Shown one piece after another: positions 13,030 through 24,619 of a stretch of DNA of 64,000 bases (the first letter of the stretch is position 1; every line of letters begins with the position of its first letter). This DNA comes from Prosapia bicincta (taxonomy: Eukaryota > Arthropoda > Insecta > Hemiptera > Cercopidae): positions 86,978,042-87,042,041 of the forward strand of contig JBAIZL010000003.1 in NCBI GenBank assembly GCA_036971475.1, in the 5' to 3' direction. The position numbers and the translations under genes are program-made. The notes under the pieces are model-generated. The model was not told where the DNA came from and did no database searches. It saw only the letters and a list, made by a program, of their open reading frames with translations.

Positions 13030-13560
13030 TGGGTTGCACATCTTGTGGATTTTGAATAACAATTATTTATCAGTTGAATTTGGTACAAAACCACCACCTA
13101 TTGATATTTCTCAGCAGACCCGTTTCGCACTTGGTCAGTGCATTGTACAAAGCTGCGAGCTACAGACAAGATTCCACAGGAGTGTTGTATTGTTGTGAAG
13201 CTGTGGGTTTTGGTGTTCTGTGATGTGTTATTCTTCTGGGTGTAGTCTTTTTATATATTCGTATATAGTGTTCAGTTGCGAGTGTATTTTTATCGTTTAG
13301 AATGTATTGGTTATTGTGTTTTTGTATAGTTCGAAGTTTTCTGATGTGTTTATTGCCTTTCTTGATAAAATATAGAAATTTAGATTTGTGTCGATGTTGG
13401 TGTATATGTGTAGAGTTGGTGTAAATGTATAGAGGAATTTGATTTGGGACCTTTCTTTTACGTGTTACTTGTGTTGCGTGGTGAAGTTTTTTTTTCCTGT
13501 TTGCCCTATATTGATGCTAGGGCAGCCTAAATGTAATCTCATTATAGGCCTAATTCTGCG
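13030..13560 (-). pseudogene. Penelope-like endonuclease relic (family 2), copy A
   Basis: On the minus strand, about 13495-13530 reads CPSINIGQTGK, the GIY-YIG 'C..C..YIGQT' segment of Penelope-like elements. Downstream frames retain scraps such as HIHQH, also present in copy B at 14160-14640. Towards the element's 3' end lies CACTGACCAAGTGCGAAACG (minus strand, about 13114-13145), a degenerate hammerhead-like block that also appears at 34070 and 34240. There are many stops and shifts and no RT domain, so it is a 5'-truncated dead copy. Confidence 0.6.
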
Positions 13561-13714
13561 CTATCGTGTTTGTTTTGGAGTGTTTTTGTGTTGAGTAGGT
13601 ATTTTTTTGGGTGTGTTAGTTGTTTTAAAGGCGATTTTGTATTTGAGTTTGTATTGAGAACAATAGAGAAGCTATTGTTCAATTCCTTCTATTAGTCCAC
13701 ACGCTTTATATATA

Positions 13715-13784
<70 letters not shown>
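13715..13784. repeat. (TA)n microsatellite
   Basis: TA run of about 70 bp between the Penelope relic and an R1 copy. Confidence 0.95.
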
Positions 13785-13788
<4 letters not shown>

Positions 13789-13839
13789 AACAACAGTTAA
13801 TAAAATACGTTTTATTGATCTACTCAAGTTCAAATACAT

Positions 13840-14140
13840 TTTTTAAAACTTGTAGTGGATGACACTTGATGTTAATAGAGTTCGTTAATTAAATTTTAAT
13901 AATTAAATAATTTTAGTTTTATGTGGGAGAAAATTTTCACAAAAGAGCAAGGTATCCAATATAGATATTTCATCCCATTTGGCTTAAAAAAGGTCATAAC
14001 ATATGATTTCATAAAACAGCTGATTATGTGGTAGAACAGCTGTTTTAACGCATAGGTTATGTTACTTTATTTATATTAATTGTAATTATTATTATTTAAT
14101 AAAACGTAACTGGAATAAATTTTTCTTTACCTAAATAGGA
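13840..14140 (+). repeat. Dispersed repeat R1, copy
   Basis: Starts TTTTTTAAAACTTGTAGTGG, with GATGACACTTGATGTTAAT following, identical to 42263. It carries the CACAAAAG and CAGCTGTTTTAACGC landmarks and ends in an AATTAT/TTTAATAAAA tract. Confidence 0.8.
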
Positions 14141-14159
14141 ATTGGCGTAAATTTTTTGT

Positions 14160-14643
14160 TTGTTTATATTACTTGTTGTGATCCGTTGTTTTTCTGAGTG
14201 TAGTTTTTTTGAGTTCTTATATTGTATTCTATTGCGTGTGTGTTTTATCGTTTATTATGTCTTGTGTTAGTTCATTTTGGTGTATACAAATTTCAAAATT
14301 TTCTGTAGTGTTCAGTTTATTTCTGTTATTGAGGAATTGTAGAATTTATAGGTTTGTTTCGATGTTGATGTATGTGTGTAGTGTGTCTTGGTATGTGTAT
14401 GGCGAAATTTGACTTATGTTGTTTGTTTTTGATGTATCTTATGTGTTCCTTCGTATCTTGTAGGACGTTTCTTCCTGTTTCTCTTATGTGAAAGCTAGAA
14501 CACACAACATTAAGTGCAAACAAAGGCAATACGAATTTATCAGTTTTGTGTCGTGACCGAGACGTGTATGCTGAACACAAACCTTCATGCAGTGGTTGCG
14601 TGAATCCTGAACAAGCAGTGTCACATATCCGTGATAATTCCAC
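14160..14643 (-). pseudogene. Penelope-like endonuclease relic (family 2), copy B
   Basis: The 105-residue minus-strand frame at 14326-14643 includes, from about residue 48, CSSFHIRETGR, then KEHIRYIKNKQHKSNFAIHI and a terminal H-rich stretch. This matches the order of the GIY-YIG endonuclease of Penelope-like elements (C..C..YIGQTGR, then RYKEH, then S.FA.H). The GIY-YIG 'YIGQT' is changed to HIRET, so catalysis is unlikely. No RT is attached; the 5' part is missing. Its 3' side (14160-14320) is AT-rich and related to copy A. Confidence 0.68.
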
Positions 14644-14649
14644 CTTACT

Positions 14650-15370
14650 GGCGTGATTGTCAGCTGTTAGCAGGACGAATTGACCGCGAATGCGTGTTTC
14701 CGCCGATATCGCTATTTGCGCAACTCATTTCCGTCGGTTCGCTTTAATAGTGTGATCATGTTTTTGATAACTTTACAAGAAATGCAATTCTAGTATATGA
14801 TAGCCTACGTAAAATTAATTTTCAAGGGTTATTCTTATTATTTTGTGTCATATTTTCAACGTGTCTTTACTTTTAAAGTCAAAATTTGAGCTAAGTCTGC
14901 GAGCATAGGTAATAATTAAATAAAAACAAGAGTTAACTCATAATCGATAATTTATTTTTCCCGAAAGCGTTTTATTGACGAAGGTATCATTATCAGTGGA
15001 TATAACTAAGCAAATTCTAAACTTCATTATCATAAGGTATAGCCATAGGTATAGTTTGGGGTTTGTCTAGTTATACCAGCTGATGATGGTGACTTAGTCA
15101 ATGAAACCCGTACGAGAAAATAGGTAATTGATAGACAGCTAGTGTTCTTTTTTATTAAATTACAGCCTTTATAAATACACAGTTGAAGTTGATTTAAAAA
15201 AAAAATCTTCAGAGACAAATTTAATTAAAAATTTTGTAATATTTGTAGGTTTTTTTATTAATGTATTTTTTGCGTCACAGTTTGTGTACTTAATGATTAA
15301 TCATCTATAACCAATATCCACTAATTCAAAATATTACATGGGAATTGCAAAGTAAATGAAAGGGAGCTAA
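14650..15370. other. No recognised feature
   Basis: No coding or repeat structure was recognised between the Penelope relic and the 20-bp minisatellite. Confidence 0.4.
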
Positions 15371-15394
15371 AAATGTATGCTTTGATTTGAATCT

Positions 15395-16745
15395 AAACTT
15401 ACAGAATTGGATGTAAAGTTATAAAATTGAATCTAAATTTATAGAATTGAATATAAAGTTACAGAATTGAATCTAAACTTACAGAATTGAATGTGAATTC
15501 ACAGAATTGAATGTAAATTTACAGAATTGAATATAAAGTTACAGAATCGAATCTAAATTTATAGAATTGAATGTAAATTTACAGAATTGAACGTAAAGTT
15601 ACATAATTGAAACTAAACTTTCAGAATTGAATGTAAATTTAGACAATTGATGATGATAAAGTTACAGAATTGAATGTAAAGTTACGGAATTGAATCTAAA
15701 TTTACAGAATTGGATGTAAAGTTACAGAATTGAATCTAAATTTATACAATTGATTGTAAAGTTACAGAATTGAATCTAAACTTACAGAATTGAATGTGAA
15801 TTCATAGAATTGAATATAAAGTTACAGAATCGAATCTAAATTTACAGAATTGAACGTAAAGTTACATAATTGAAACTAAACTTCCAGAATTGAATGTAAA
15901 TTTAGACAATTGGATGATAAAGTTACAGAATTGAATGTAAAGTTACAGAACTGAATCTAAATTTACAGAATTGGATTAAAGTTACAGAATTGAATCTAAA
16001 CTTACAGAATTGAATGTGAATTCACAGAATTGAATGTAAATTTACAGAATTGAATATAAAGTTACAGAATCGAATCTAAATTTATAGAATTGAATGTAAA
16101 TTTACAGAATTGAACGTAAAGTTACATAATTGAAACTAAACTTTCAGAATTGAATGTAAATTTAGACAATTGATGATGATAAAGTTACAGAATTGAATGT
16201 AAAGTTACGGAATTGAATCTAAATTTACAGCATTGGATGTAAAGTTACAGAATTGAATCTAAATTTATAGAATTGAATGTAAAGTTACAGAATTGAATCT
16301 AAACTTACAGAATTGAATGTGAATTCACAGAATTGAATATAAAGTTACAGAATCGAATCTAAATTTACAGAATTGAACGTAAAGTTACATAATTGAAACT
16401 AAACTTCCAGAATTGAATGTAAATTTAGACAATTGGATGATAAAGTTACAGAATTGAATGTAAAGTTACAGAACTGAATCTAAATTTACAGAATTGGAAT
16501 CAAGTTACAGAATTGAATTTAAACTTACACGACTGAATGTAAATTTACAGAATTGAATGTAAAGTTACAGAATTGAATCTAAACTTACAAGATTGAATGT
16601 AAATTTACAAAATTGAATCTAAACTTACAGAATTAATGTAAAGTTACAGAATTGGGTGTAAAGTTACAGAATTGAATCTAAACTTACAGAATTAATGTAA
16701 AGTTACAGAATTGTATGTAAAGTTACAGAATTGAATATAAACTTT
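15395..16745. repeat. 20-bp minisatellite with a 523-bp higher-order repeat
   Basis: The basic unit is ACAGAATTGAATGTAAAGTT with variants (ATCTAAACTT, ATGTGAATTC, ACGTAAAGTT, a TTAGACAATTGATGATG insert). Variant order repeats at a fixed distance: the GAATTC variant sits at 15495 and 16018 (523 bp apart), and at 15798 and 16321 (523 bp apart). The whole 15.48-16.00 kb block therefore recurs as 16.00-16.52 kb. The tail (16.5-16.75 kb) is more degenerate. Confidence 0.95.
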
Positions 16746-16749
16746 ATTG

Positions 16750-17566
16750 AAATTGAAAATTCAAACTAAGTTGAAAATTGGCTTTAGAAACGTAAGTTAC
16801 ATTCTTCACGCTGCTAGGCTACCTCCAAACTAAAAATCATTTGGTAATCATCAACTATTGGGGTTGGGTATTGCATGTTTGTGTATCGGCTAGTATTGTC
16901 GAATGTTATTGTGGGAACGATTTCTAGTACAGGCTGGATACTGACTCTATCACTTTCTTCCGTTTTTTCCCAACTCTCCATCGAAAGTAAAGTTATCAGC
17001 GGAGGACTGAAGTAGCAATTATATCTTGTAAGCGGTGAACGGCTGTAAATTAGCCTCGCGTCACGGCCGTTAGCGCCTCTTGCTACTATTAGCAATTCGG
17101 ATGTCGCGATGAACAATGAAGAGGTTAAGCAATCAACATAATCGTTTCGCCGAGACATGTTCTGGAAATTTACTGCATTTTTAAGCCTTCATGGTGGTAC
17201 TTTATTGTCGAATTAAGTTTAAGGTCAAGCAATTAAAAGTGAAATTTTCAAGTTATGTGATTACTAATTATATATATGTATATATAGCTAATTGTGGAGC
17301 TTAATAGTGAGTATTTAAGTAATTATATACTTTAAGTAATTGATTTAATTATTTACCAAGACTTTCTGGTTTAAATTCTGTCACTCTTAATCTTTAAAAA
17401 AATATTTTTTCAAATTTTCTCGAACGGTATTTGTTTTTAGGTCCCGGTCTTTTCACGTGCCCAACCCCCTCTTGTTCCTCATATGCTACTGCCTCTGTAA
17501 AAAGTGCACATAGAGATGCAGGAAATAAACGAGTGCTAATGCGAGCATTTAGGGTAGGTGTTACAT
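16750..17566. other. No supported gene; one 114-residue open frame
   Basis: A minus-strand frame at 16814-17158 starts MSRRNDYVDC and ends SLEVA. I recognise no domain in it. Local base composition is less AT-rich than the array beside it, so a small gene or exon cannot be excluded, but nothing supports one. Confidence 0.25.
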
Positions 17567-17622
17567 TACCTGGAGCTGTTACATTACCTGGAGCTGCTAC
17601 ATTACCTGGAGCTGTTACATTA
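17567..17622. repeat. 18-bp tandem repeat
   Basis: About three full copies plus a partial copy of GTTACATTACCTGGAGCT, one unit reading GCTACATT. The period is a multiple of three, so the plus-strand frame at 17431-17658 reads it as repeated GAVTLP. No further evidence of coding. Confidence 0.85.
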
Positions 17623-17659
17623 CCAACCCTAAAACCAGAGATGCCATACTTTATGTGAA

Positions 17660-19990
17660 GAGGGAAGCGGAAGAACCTACCTTTGTGTATATGAAGATAG
17701 AACTGAATTTAGACGAGGAAATGAGGAAGAAAACGTAGGTCTAATATGATAAAGAAGATGGAACAGTGAAGAAGTATGAAAAAATGCAACTTCAAGGCCT
17801 GTTAAGAACAATATCATACATACAAAAACTTAGCTAGGCTTTCTATCAAGCTAAAATCAAAATCAGAAAAGAATGTAAGTAGTAAAATAGGTACATTGAC
17901 GAAGCTGATTCCAAACACGGCTATGTCATTAATAACTATTTAGTATTTAACCAGTCGAAAGCTTGGATAAAGTGTGTGGGGTTCAGAAGCTAATTAATGG
18001 TTGAAATATCCAGAGGCATAATTTAGTCAAGGGGCTGGATTCTTTTTGTAGCTCTAGAAGGATATCCTGAATGCTCTTTCGCTACACCGGAACTCAGAAC
18101 ACTTGCCGAAGGGAGTACAGGTAGCTTGGCTACCGTGAGTATGGGTGTACGGTGGCGAAGTAATCTTAAAAGACCGTAAAGATATTTTACATTACAAAGG
18201 GAAATATTTTATGCAGATACTGTGGCAATTTGACGCTGTTTTTTGTTCGTTTTTAGTCTGCAACTGACAAATCATGTCGGGAGACATTCAGTCAGTATGT
18301 TTTGTGGAAAGAGGGAAGAAGAAAGAAAGATGGCGAAGAAACAGTGGTGCCATGGAGAATATGGTCTCTACCTCATATTTAAAGAACACGATCATAGATG
18401 CTTATGAGGAGAATCTGTAGTTCAGCGTTCAAACCATTGTCCTCACGAATCTAACCTCAAACTCATGATCCTTCGCGGATGTTAAGCATCAGTCAGGACC
18501 AGTGGTTTGGTGCCACGTTTCATGGTATCATTCTCTAAAAGTCTCTGGTCGTCACTATACCTCTTAATTCATGACCTGCCCGCCCCTGGGACGAGACGAA
18601 CTCCAATCAGACATTAAAGTTTCGACTGCTTTTTCAGAATGACTGTGAACCAATAGAACCTTCCGAACGGTCGGGTGTTCCGTACCTCAGTACACCTTCT
18701 GGTTGTTTGATCCAGGTAGTGCAATCAAACTTTATACACTCTGGGTTGGCCTTACCTATGGGCTGGTCACTCGAGACCTAACCCACCCCGTGAGTCCTTG
18801 ATAGCATGCCAGCAGACAGCTGTTGCTGGTAGGCCTACAACCCCTATCCGAAGACCGGACTGAGTGGAATGAAGCGTTCTTCCGATGTCAACACGATATC
18901 CTTGCCGGCATTCACGCGCATCCTGGCAGTGTCACAATACAGCATTGTAAATAATTACGCTTCTAATCCAATTACGCGATAGGCTCGGTTTTAATGAGTC
19001 TCGTAACCAGTGGAGCGATTTAACGGGAAGCCTTGGGGCCGAGAAGGCTGACCTTTCACGTCATTGTCTTGGCGTTAAAGTGGAAACTTTGTAAGCTTTA
19101 CAGTGCTTCCTGAATAATCAATGGAATAAATTACTCACAGAATATTGTTTGATTTACAAGGCCTTCGTAGTTGGAATTTGTGGTTCTGTGACTTTATTTT
19201 TGTTGTAGGCGTTTTTTTTATCTAACCAATATTGGAATTAAAATGATTTAACAATAATTAACTTAATGAAACGTAATGGAAGTCCGCATTTATTTAATAA
19301 TTATAAAACAACAGTTATGTACATTTCGGTTACCAGGCGCTGTACTTCGGTATTTCTCTCACCTAGGTTATCCAATCAATAAGGAACAGGTGTTCAGGCA
19401 CTCGTAGCGAGGAACAATAGGTTTGCATTAGTGCGAAGCGCTGTAAAATTTCACGTCTTTATGGTTTTCGTCAAGCTCATAATAAAAAAATAGAGAATTA
19501 ATTAATTTGTTCTGTTGAAGTTTTTTTCTAGTTTTAAGACTATTTCGCCTACAAAATATAGGGAAACATTTTATATAGAGAGAGGAAAAATCTCCACGTA
19601 GGGGAGGTATCGCGTGCACAGAGTTGTGTGCCTGAATATACCTACTCTCTGGCGGGGACATTAAGAGGAGCCTGTTCGTTACAAGCCCTTGTGAATAATG
19701 GATAAAGAAGACAGAATTGGGTAGGGCTAAGGTAAGAACATAATGATTCATTGGCAGTGACAGGCCCAGGTGGGTAGCGGAGGATGCCCTCAGAGCAATT
19801 TAGAAAAAATAACATACATAAGTTTCAAACTAATTTTACTTCTATTATATAAATAGCCGTGTATATTAAAAACGCAACAAATGTTAAACAAAGTTGCTCG
19901 TTGTAATCATCTTGAATTCACTGAATTAATCGCAAGTAATTGTTTGAATATCTAAGGATTTTCTTGTTGGCGCGTTTCGAAACCAGCGCT
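17660..19990. other. Mixed-composition stretch without a recognised gene
   Basis: 18000-19130 is noticeably richer in G+C than the surroundings, but frames are short and no motif is recognised. At 19640-19790 the order GGCGGGGACATTAAGAGGAG, then CCCTTGTGAATAATGGATAAAG, then GGGTAGGGCTAAGG is a distant echo of the 161-bp satellite at 20.4-21.7 kb. A GTACATTTCGGTTACCA string at about 19319 recurs at the window's very end. Confidence 0.35.
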
Positions 19991-20002
19991 TCATTAACGA
20001 GC

Positions 20003-20161
20003 TAACCCGCTACTGGCGACGATCGCTCAAGGTTGCAAGCGTATGATTTGCGGATATGGAGGTGTGTGTACTATTTCTGTTCCAAAACACCCTTATCCAG
20101 TACATTGTGCCTATCCCACGCCCCTAAATCGCTTGCAACCTTGAGCTCTCAGTAGCGGGTT
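20003..20161. repeat. Inverted repeat (hairpin) with ~35-bp arms
   Basis: AACCCGCTACTGG...CTCAAGGTTGCAAGC (20003-20040) pairs with GCTTGCAACCTTGAG...AGTAGCGGGTT (20131-20161), with a loop of about 90 bp. Arms differ by a 5-6-bp indel. The function is unknown. Confidence 0.85.
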
Positions 20162-20419
20162 TCAAAACACGTCAGCTAGTAAGTCAATGGTTTTCACTCT
20201 GTTATTCAATTAATTATTTATGAAATGTCAAATAACCTCGTGTACTGTGACATGATCATATATGAACATGTGATTATGTTACACATAGAAGATAATTAAT
20301 TTTCATCATTAGTTTTCAGTTAAACAATTCTCTTGTATTTATCAGGAATACATTATGATCCAGGATCTTGGACTCTAATAAAAGCTGGGCGTGCCCCTGT
20401 TTCTTGTTAGTAGGACTAT

Positions 20420-21700
20420 AGGAGACTTATATCACTGGGTGGAGTAATTTAATGGAAGTACCCTATTTTCTATCGGGGCCATAAAGAAGTGTACACCCGT
20501 TATACTCCCTTGTAAAAAGAGTCGATGAAATGAGGCAGAACTAAAGAAACGGCGTAATCATCCCCTGGTACTGCGAATAGAGGAGACTTATATCACTGGG
20601 CGGAGTAATTTAATGGAAGTACCCTATTTTCTATCGGGGCCATAAAGAAGTGTACACCCGTTATACTCCCTTGTAAAAAGAGTCGATGAAATGAGGCAGA
20701 ACTAAAGAAACGGCGTAATCATCCCCTGGTCCTGCGAACAGAGGAGACTTATATCACTGGGTGGAGTAATTTAATGGAAGTACCCTATTTTCTATCGGGG
20801 CCATAAAGAAGTGTACACCCGTTATACTCCCTTGTAAAAAGAGTCGATGAAATGAGGCAGAACTAAAGAAACGGCGTAATCATCCCCTCGCACTGCGAAT
20901 AGAGGAGACTTATATCACTGGGCGGAGTAATTTAATGGAAGTACCCTATTTTCTATCGGGGCCATAAAGAAGTGTACACCCGTTATACTCCCTTGTAAAA
21001 AGAGTCGATGAAATGAGGCAGAACTAAAGAAACGGCGTAATCATCCCCTCGCACTGCGAATAGAGGAGACTTATATCACTGGGCGGAGTAATTTAATGGA
21101 AGTACCCTACTTTCTATCGGGACCATAAAGAAGTGTACACCCGTTATACTCCCTTGTAAAAAGAGTCGATGAAATGAGGCAGAACTAAAGAAACGGCGTA
21201 ATCATCCCCTCGCACTGCGAATAGAGGAGACTTATATCACTGGGCGGAGTAATTTAATGGAAGTACCCTATTTTCTATCGGGGCCATAAAGAAGCGTACA
21301 CCCGTTATACTCTCTTGTAAAATAGTCGAAGAAATTATGCAGGACTTAAGAAACGGCGTAATCATCCCCTCGCACTGCGAATAGAGGAGACTTATATCAC
21401 TGGGTGGAGTAATTTAATGGAAGTACCCTATTTTCTATCGGGGCCATAAAGAAGCGTACACCCGTTATACTCTCTTGTAAAATAGTCGAAGAAATTATGC
21501 AGGACTTAAGAATCGGCGTAATCATCCCCTCGCACTGCGAATAGAGGAGACTTATATCACTGGGTGGAGTAATTTAATGGAAGTACCCTACTTGCTATCG
21601 GGCCTTAAAGAAGTGTACACCCGTGTAAAAATAGTCGATGAAATGAGGCAGAACTAAAGAGACGGCGTAATCACCCCCTGGTCCTGCGAACAGAGGATGG
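20420..21700. repeat. 161-bp satellite, eight copies
   Basis: The landmark AGGAGACTTATATCACTGGG starts at 20420, 20581, 20742, 20903, 21064, 21225, 21385 and 21545: five intervals of 161 bp and two of 160. The inner copies are almost identical; the last three share a diagnostic variant (AATAGTCGAAGAAATTATGC). The array decays after 21690 into a recognisably related half-unit (CCAACCGGGGCTAAAGGGGT at about 21752). High identity suggests recent amplification. Confidence 0.97.
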
Positions 21701-22286
21701 TATTAAGTGTTTGGGGTAGCGTACATTAGGTAAACCTACTCCCAACCGGGGCTAAAGGGGTATCCTCTCAGTAACGGTCGTTTCACTAAGCTTTTATTAT
21801 TTTCTGATTGGGCAAATCAGTATTCTCTTCCTAAAGAGGCATGTTTATTTCTAGGACTTTAAACCTTGAGTCACGTAAAGGATATAGTCCTTATAATCAC
21901 CACTGTCCATGCGAATCTTGATTCTTTCAGTATCATAATGAGCTGATTATAATAATCGCCATATTATTATAATGATTCTCTCAGAACTATAATAGTTAAC
22001 TGAATATAAAATCCCATTACTAAGGAATTTATATTAATTATTAATTAAAATATTCTAAAACATTGAATACAATTTTATTTTTGCAAATTTATCCCTTTTT
22101 TGATGAAGTTGAATTTTATAAATGTACTTTATCCACGTAGCAATATATCCTTTTATATATAATTAATAAATAAAAATATCTCAAATACAAGAAAGGTTTT
22201 AATTTACAAATTTTTCTTCATTCTTGTATTTAAAATATTTGTATGCAGTTATATTCAACAACTATAGTTATTAAAACGTTATTAAC

Positions 22287-22372
22287 GAAACGTCGCATAG
22301 GAAATGCGATTTTATGCACTGCAAAATTAACGGTTGATATTAACTATTCATCTTATTTTTCCATTGTGTAAT
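22287..22372 (+). repeat. Diverged family P fragment
   Basis: ACGAAACGTCGC, ATTTTATGCACTGCA and CTATTCATCTTATTTTTCC occur in the same order and spacing as in the family P copies at 1.7 and 63.2 kb. Confidence 0.75.
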
Positions 22373-22900
22373 GTAGAATGTAGTTAATAGAGGTTTCAAT
22401 AGAATCTAGTTAATAGAAAATCTTCTTTAGATGTTGAAAAATTTACTGAATAAAAATGTAATTTAACGAATTTAATTGAAATAGATTTTCAGTGTCAGAA
22501 GTGCTTTAGTCGGTTTAACACCTAAAAATGGAATTGAAAGTAAATAACTCATTAACATTATATTGAATTTATTATATTTAGATATACAGTATTTCCTAAA
22601 CATTGAAGAATATAATTTTAACGTAATAATGTACAATTAATAATTTAACCTGACCTACCCGTTAAAACAGCTGTTTTATAACACAACCTATAACATAAAA
22701 TCAGCTGTTGTATGAAACATATTTTATCACTTAATTTAAGATAAAATAGTTGTAGCTGTATACATCACGTCTATCTACAACTACATGGATGTGTTATAGC
22801 GTGACGCCAACTTCAATATTTCTTCCGGTACAATTGTTCTGTTTAGGGGCACCAAAGGAAAAAGTTATGGGAATCGGGTACATCAAATGTTTATGACAAT
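22373..22900 (+). repeat. Dispersed repeat R1, long-form copy
   Basis: Collinear with 9540-10050, with shared CAGCTGTT pair at 22668-22709, CTACATGGATGTGTTA and GGGGCACCAAAG blocks. It directly follows the family P fragment. Confidence 0.65.
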
Positions 22901-23780
22901 GGGACGCGTGTATTTAAGTCCTAATATACGTTTAACGCTTAAATTGAAGAATGACAGCAAAATGTTGAATCTTGTTATTCATTTATTTTAAAAAAATGAA
23001 TACCTAATGATTAAGGGGAAGCTTGTTGGTTGCCATGGAGACGCGTGACGTCACTAATCAAATCGTCTGAGTTGACTTTGGCTGCAAAGTTAACATCCAT
23101 CTCCGTGTTTATTATTTAGTTATTCATGGTAGCTTTAAGGTGATGTCGTAGTATGACAGTTGCGCATACAAAAGATAAGGAAGTATTGTGAATGTAGATA
23201 GGGTTGAGGTGGAGACGTAGGGACATTAACCACCCTGGTGGAGGACTTATGGGGATCTGACGTCATGTGTGCGAGCGTGGATTACAGGTATTCTGTGTCG
23301 TTTACTCTAAGAGGTGACCACCAGTTACACTTTGTTATAAGGGAGATAAGGATTGGTAGATGAAATCGGGTAAACTATGAGTTAGTGATATCATGGTGCT
23401 GGAAATTGTAACACATCAAGAGCCACTTTGATATAGGGCCTACCTATAAAATACCTAAAGCTTGAAACAGTACAGTTTATTAAAAAAATTCAGATTTTCA
23501 AAAATACTTTATATCACTTATTTATTATGAAACATATATTTTATTGTCATGCACTTTACAAGCAAACATTTGTAAGGTCTGAAGCATCTCGTTAGGGCAG
23601 CTACGTTACCTACTTCAACACATCGTGTATTTCTTCTTTTTAATTTTCACACACACTCCGGCTATATGGAATACGTCCATCACGTTTCCTTTATTTCAAT
23701 TTTTGACATTACTTTTCTGGTAACCATAATTTTAAATTTTTATTTGTTTTTATATCAGTAAAGAAGCTGTAATAATGAGT

Positions 23781-23789
<9 letters not shown>
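22901..23789. other. No recognised feature
   Basis: No open frame with known motifs and no repeat structure was seen. Confidence 0.4.
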
Positions 23790-23821
<32 letters not shown>

Positions 23822-23956
23822 AATTTAAAATATTTCAAAAACAAGAATACTTTTAATGAATATATTTATTCAAAGCTTTCGCCGATAAAATATTTCAGCA
23901 TCTTCAGGATGAAATATTTTTAATTTATTAACTATATTACAAGAAAACATATCACC

Positions 23957-24016
<60 letters not shown>
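23790..24016 (-). mobile_element. Penelope-type 3' end fragment between (TA)n tracts
   Basis: Between TA runs at 23790-23817 and 23966-24016 lies a 140-bp segment. It contains a hammerhead-like core on the minus strand (23871-23908) and the string ATATTACAAGAAAACATATC. The same flanking strings recur at 39121-39235 near another Penelope relic. Confidence 0.55.
23871..23908 (-). ncRNA. Hammerhead-ribozyme-like core
   Basis: Minus strand: CTGAAGA, one base, then GCTGA / loop / TCGGC (stem II, five pairs including one G-U), then GAAA directly. CTGANGA and GAAA are the conserved core blocks. I could not draw a canonical stem III after GAAA, so self-cleavage is doubtful. Confidence 0.4.
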
Positions 24017-24024
<8 letters not shown>

Positions 24025-24084
24025 CAGTATGGTTTAATAAACTCTTGTAAACGAGAATATTGCATTTTATTTTACTTTATATAC

Positions 24085-24125
24085 TTATACTAAGCTAAAG
24101 CTTTCAGCTTAATGGCATCAGCATT
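24085..24125 (-). ncRNA. Decayed hammerhead-like motif
   Basis: Minus strand: CTGATG, nine bases, CTGAAAGC, TTTA, GCTT. The last part could form a two- to three-pair stem III (AGC/GCT) closed by TTTA and followed by U. The base after CTGATG is C where A is expected, and stem II is not clear. Confidence 0.3.
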
Positions 24126-24371
24126 TTCAAAACTTGTTCAGTCTTGTATGGTTCTATAACTACATCAGGACTCATGTTGTAGTTTATGATCAGTCCTGTA
24201 TGTATAACAAGTAAAAGGATTTCATCCAAGGTGAACAATATATATATATATATATATATATAATTTTAAAACAAATAATAGTATAATAATATTCGTTGTA
24301 TTCATAATAATAATATTATGATATATTTCTATATAAGGAGTGAGAGAGAAGGAGAGAATGAACTTAAGGTT

Positions 24372-24375
<4 letters not shown>

Positions 24376-24463
<88 letters not shown>
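24376..24463. repeat. (TA)n microsatellite
   Basis: TA run of about 88 bp. A shorter one lies at 24238-24262. Confidence 0.95.
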
Positions 24464-24467
<4 letters not shown>

Positions 24468-24477
24468 TAACTCAACA

Positions 24478-24592
24478 ACATTGGTATATTTATGAGTCGA
24501 CTTACAAGAGCTTATTAATTACACTCCTCTTATTTTCGGGCCCTAGGAGATCATTTGCTTCTAGAATGTGTAGCCAAAATTGATTAGTATGT
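24478..24592. repeat. Duplicated ~110-bp segment, copy 1
   Basis: TTGGTATATTTATGAGTCGA to ATGTGTAGCCAAAATTG recurs at 26179-26290 with only three or four differences. In both places the copy follows an AT-rich microsatellite or homopolymer, and here a Penelope relic follows it directly. Confidence 0.9.
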
Positions 24593-24619
24593 GTTTGGTT
24601 TTATATAAACGGTTCTTTA

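Noticed and set aside
14326..14643. Host gene candidate of 105 residues
   Set aside because: The second half matches the GIY-YIG endonuclease motif order of Penelope-like elements; treated as a relic.
16814..17158. 114-residue minus-strand frame as a gene
   Set aside because: No recognisable domain, no supporting context; possible by chance at this length.
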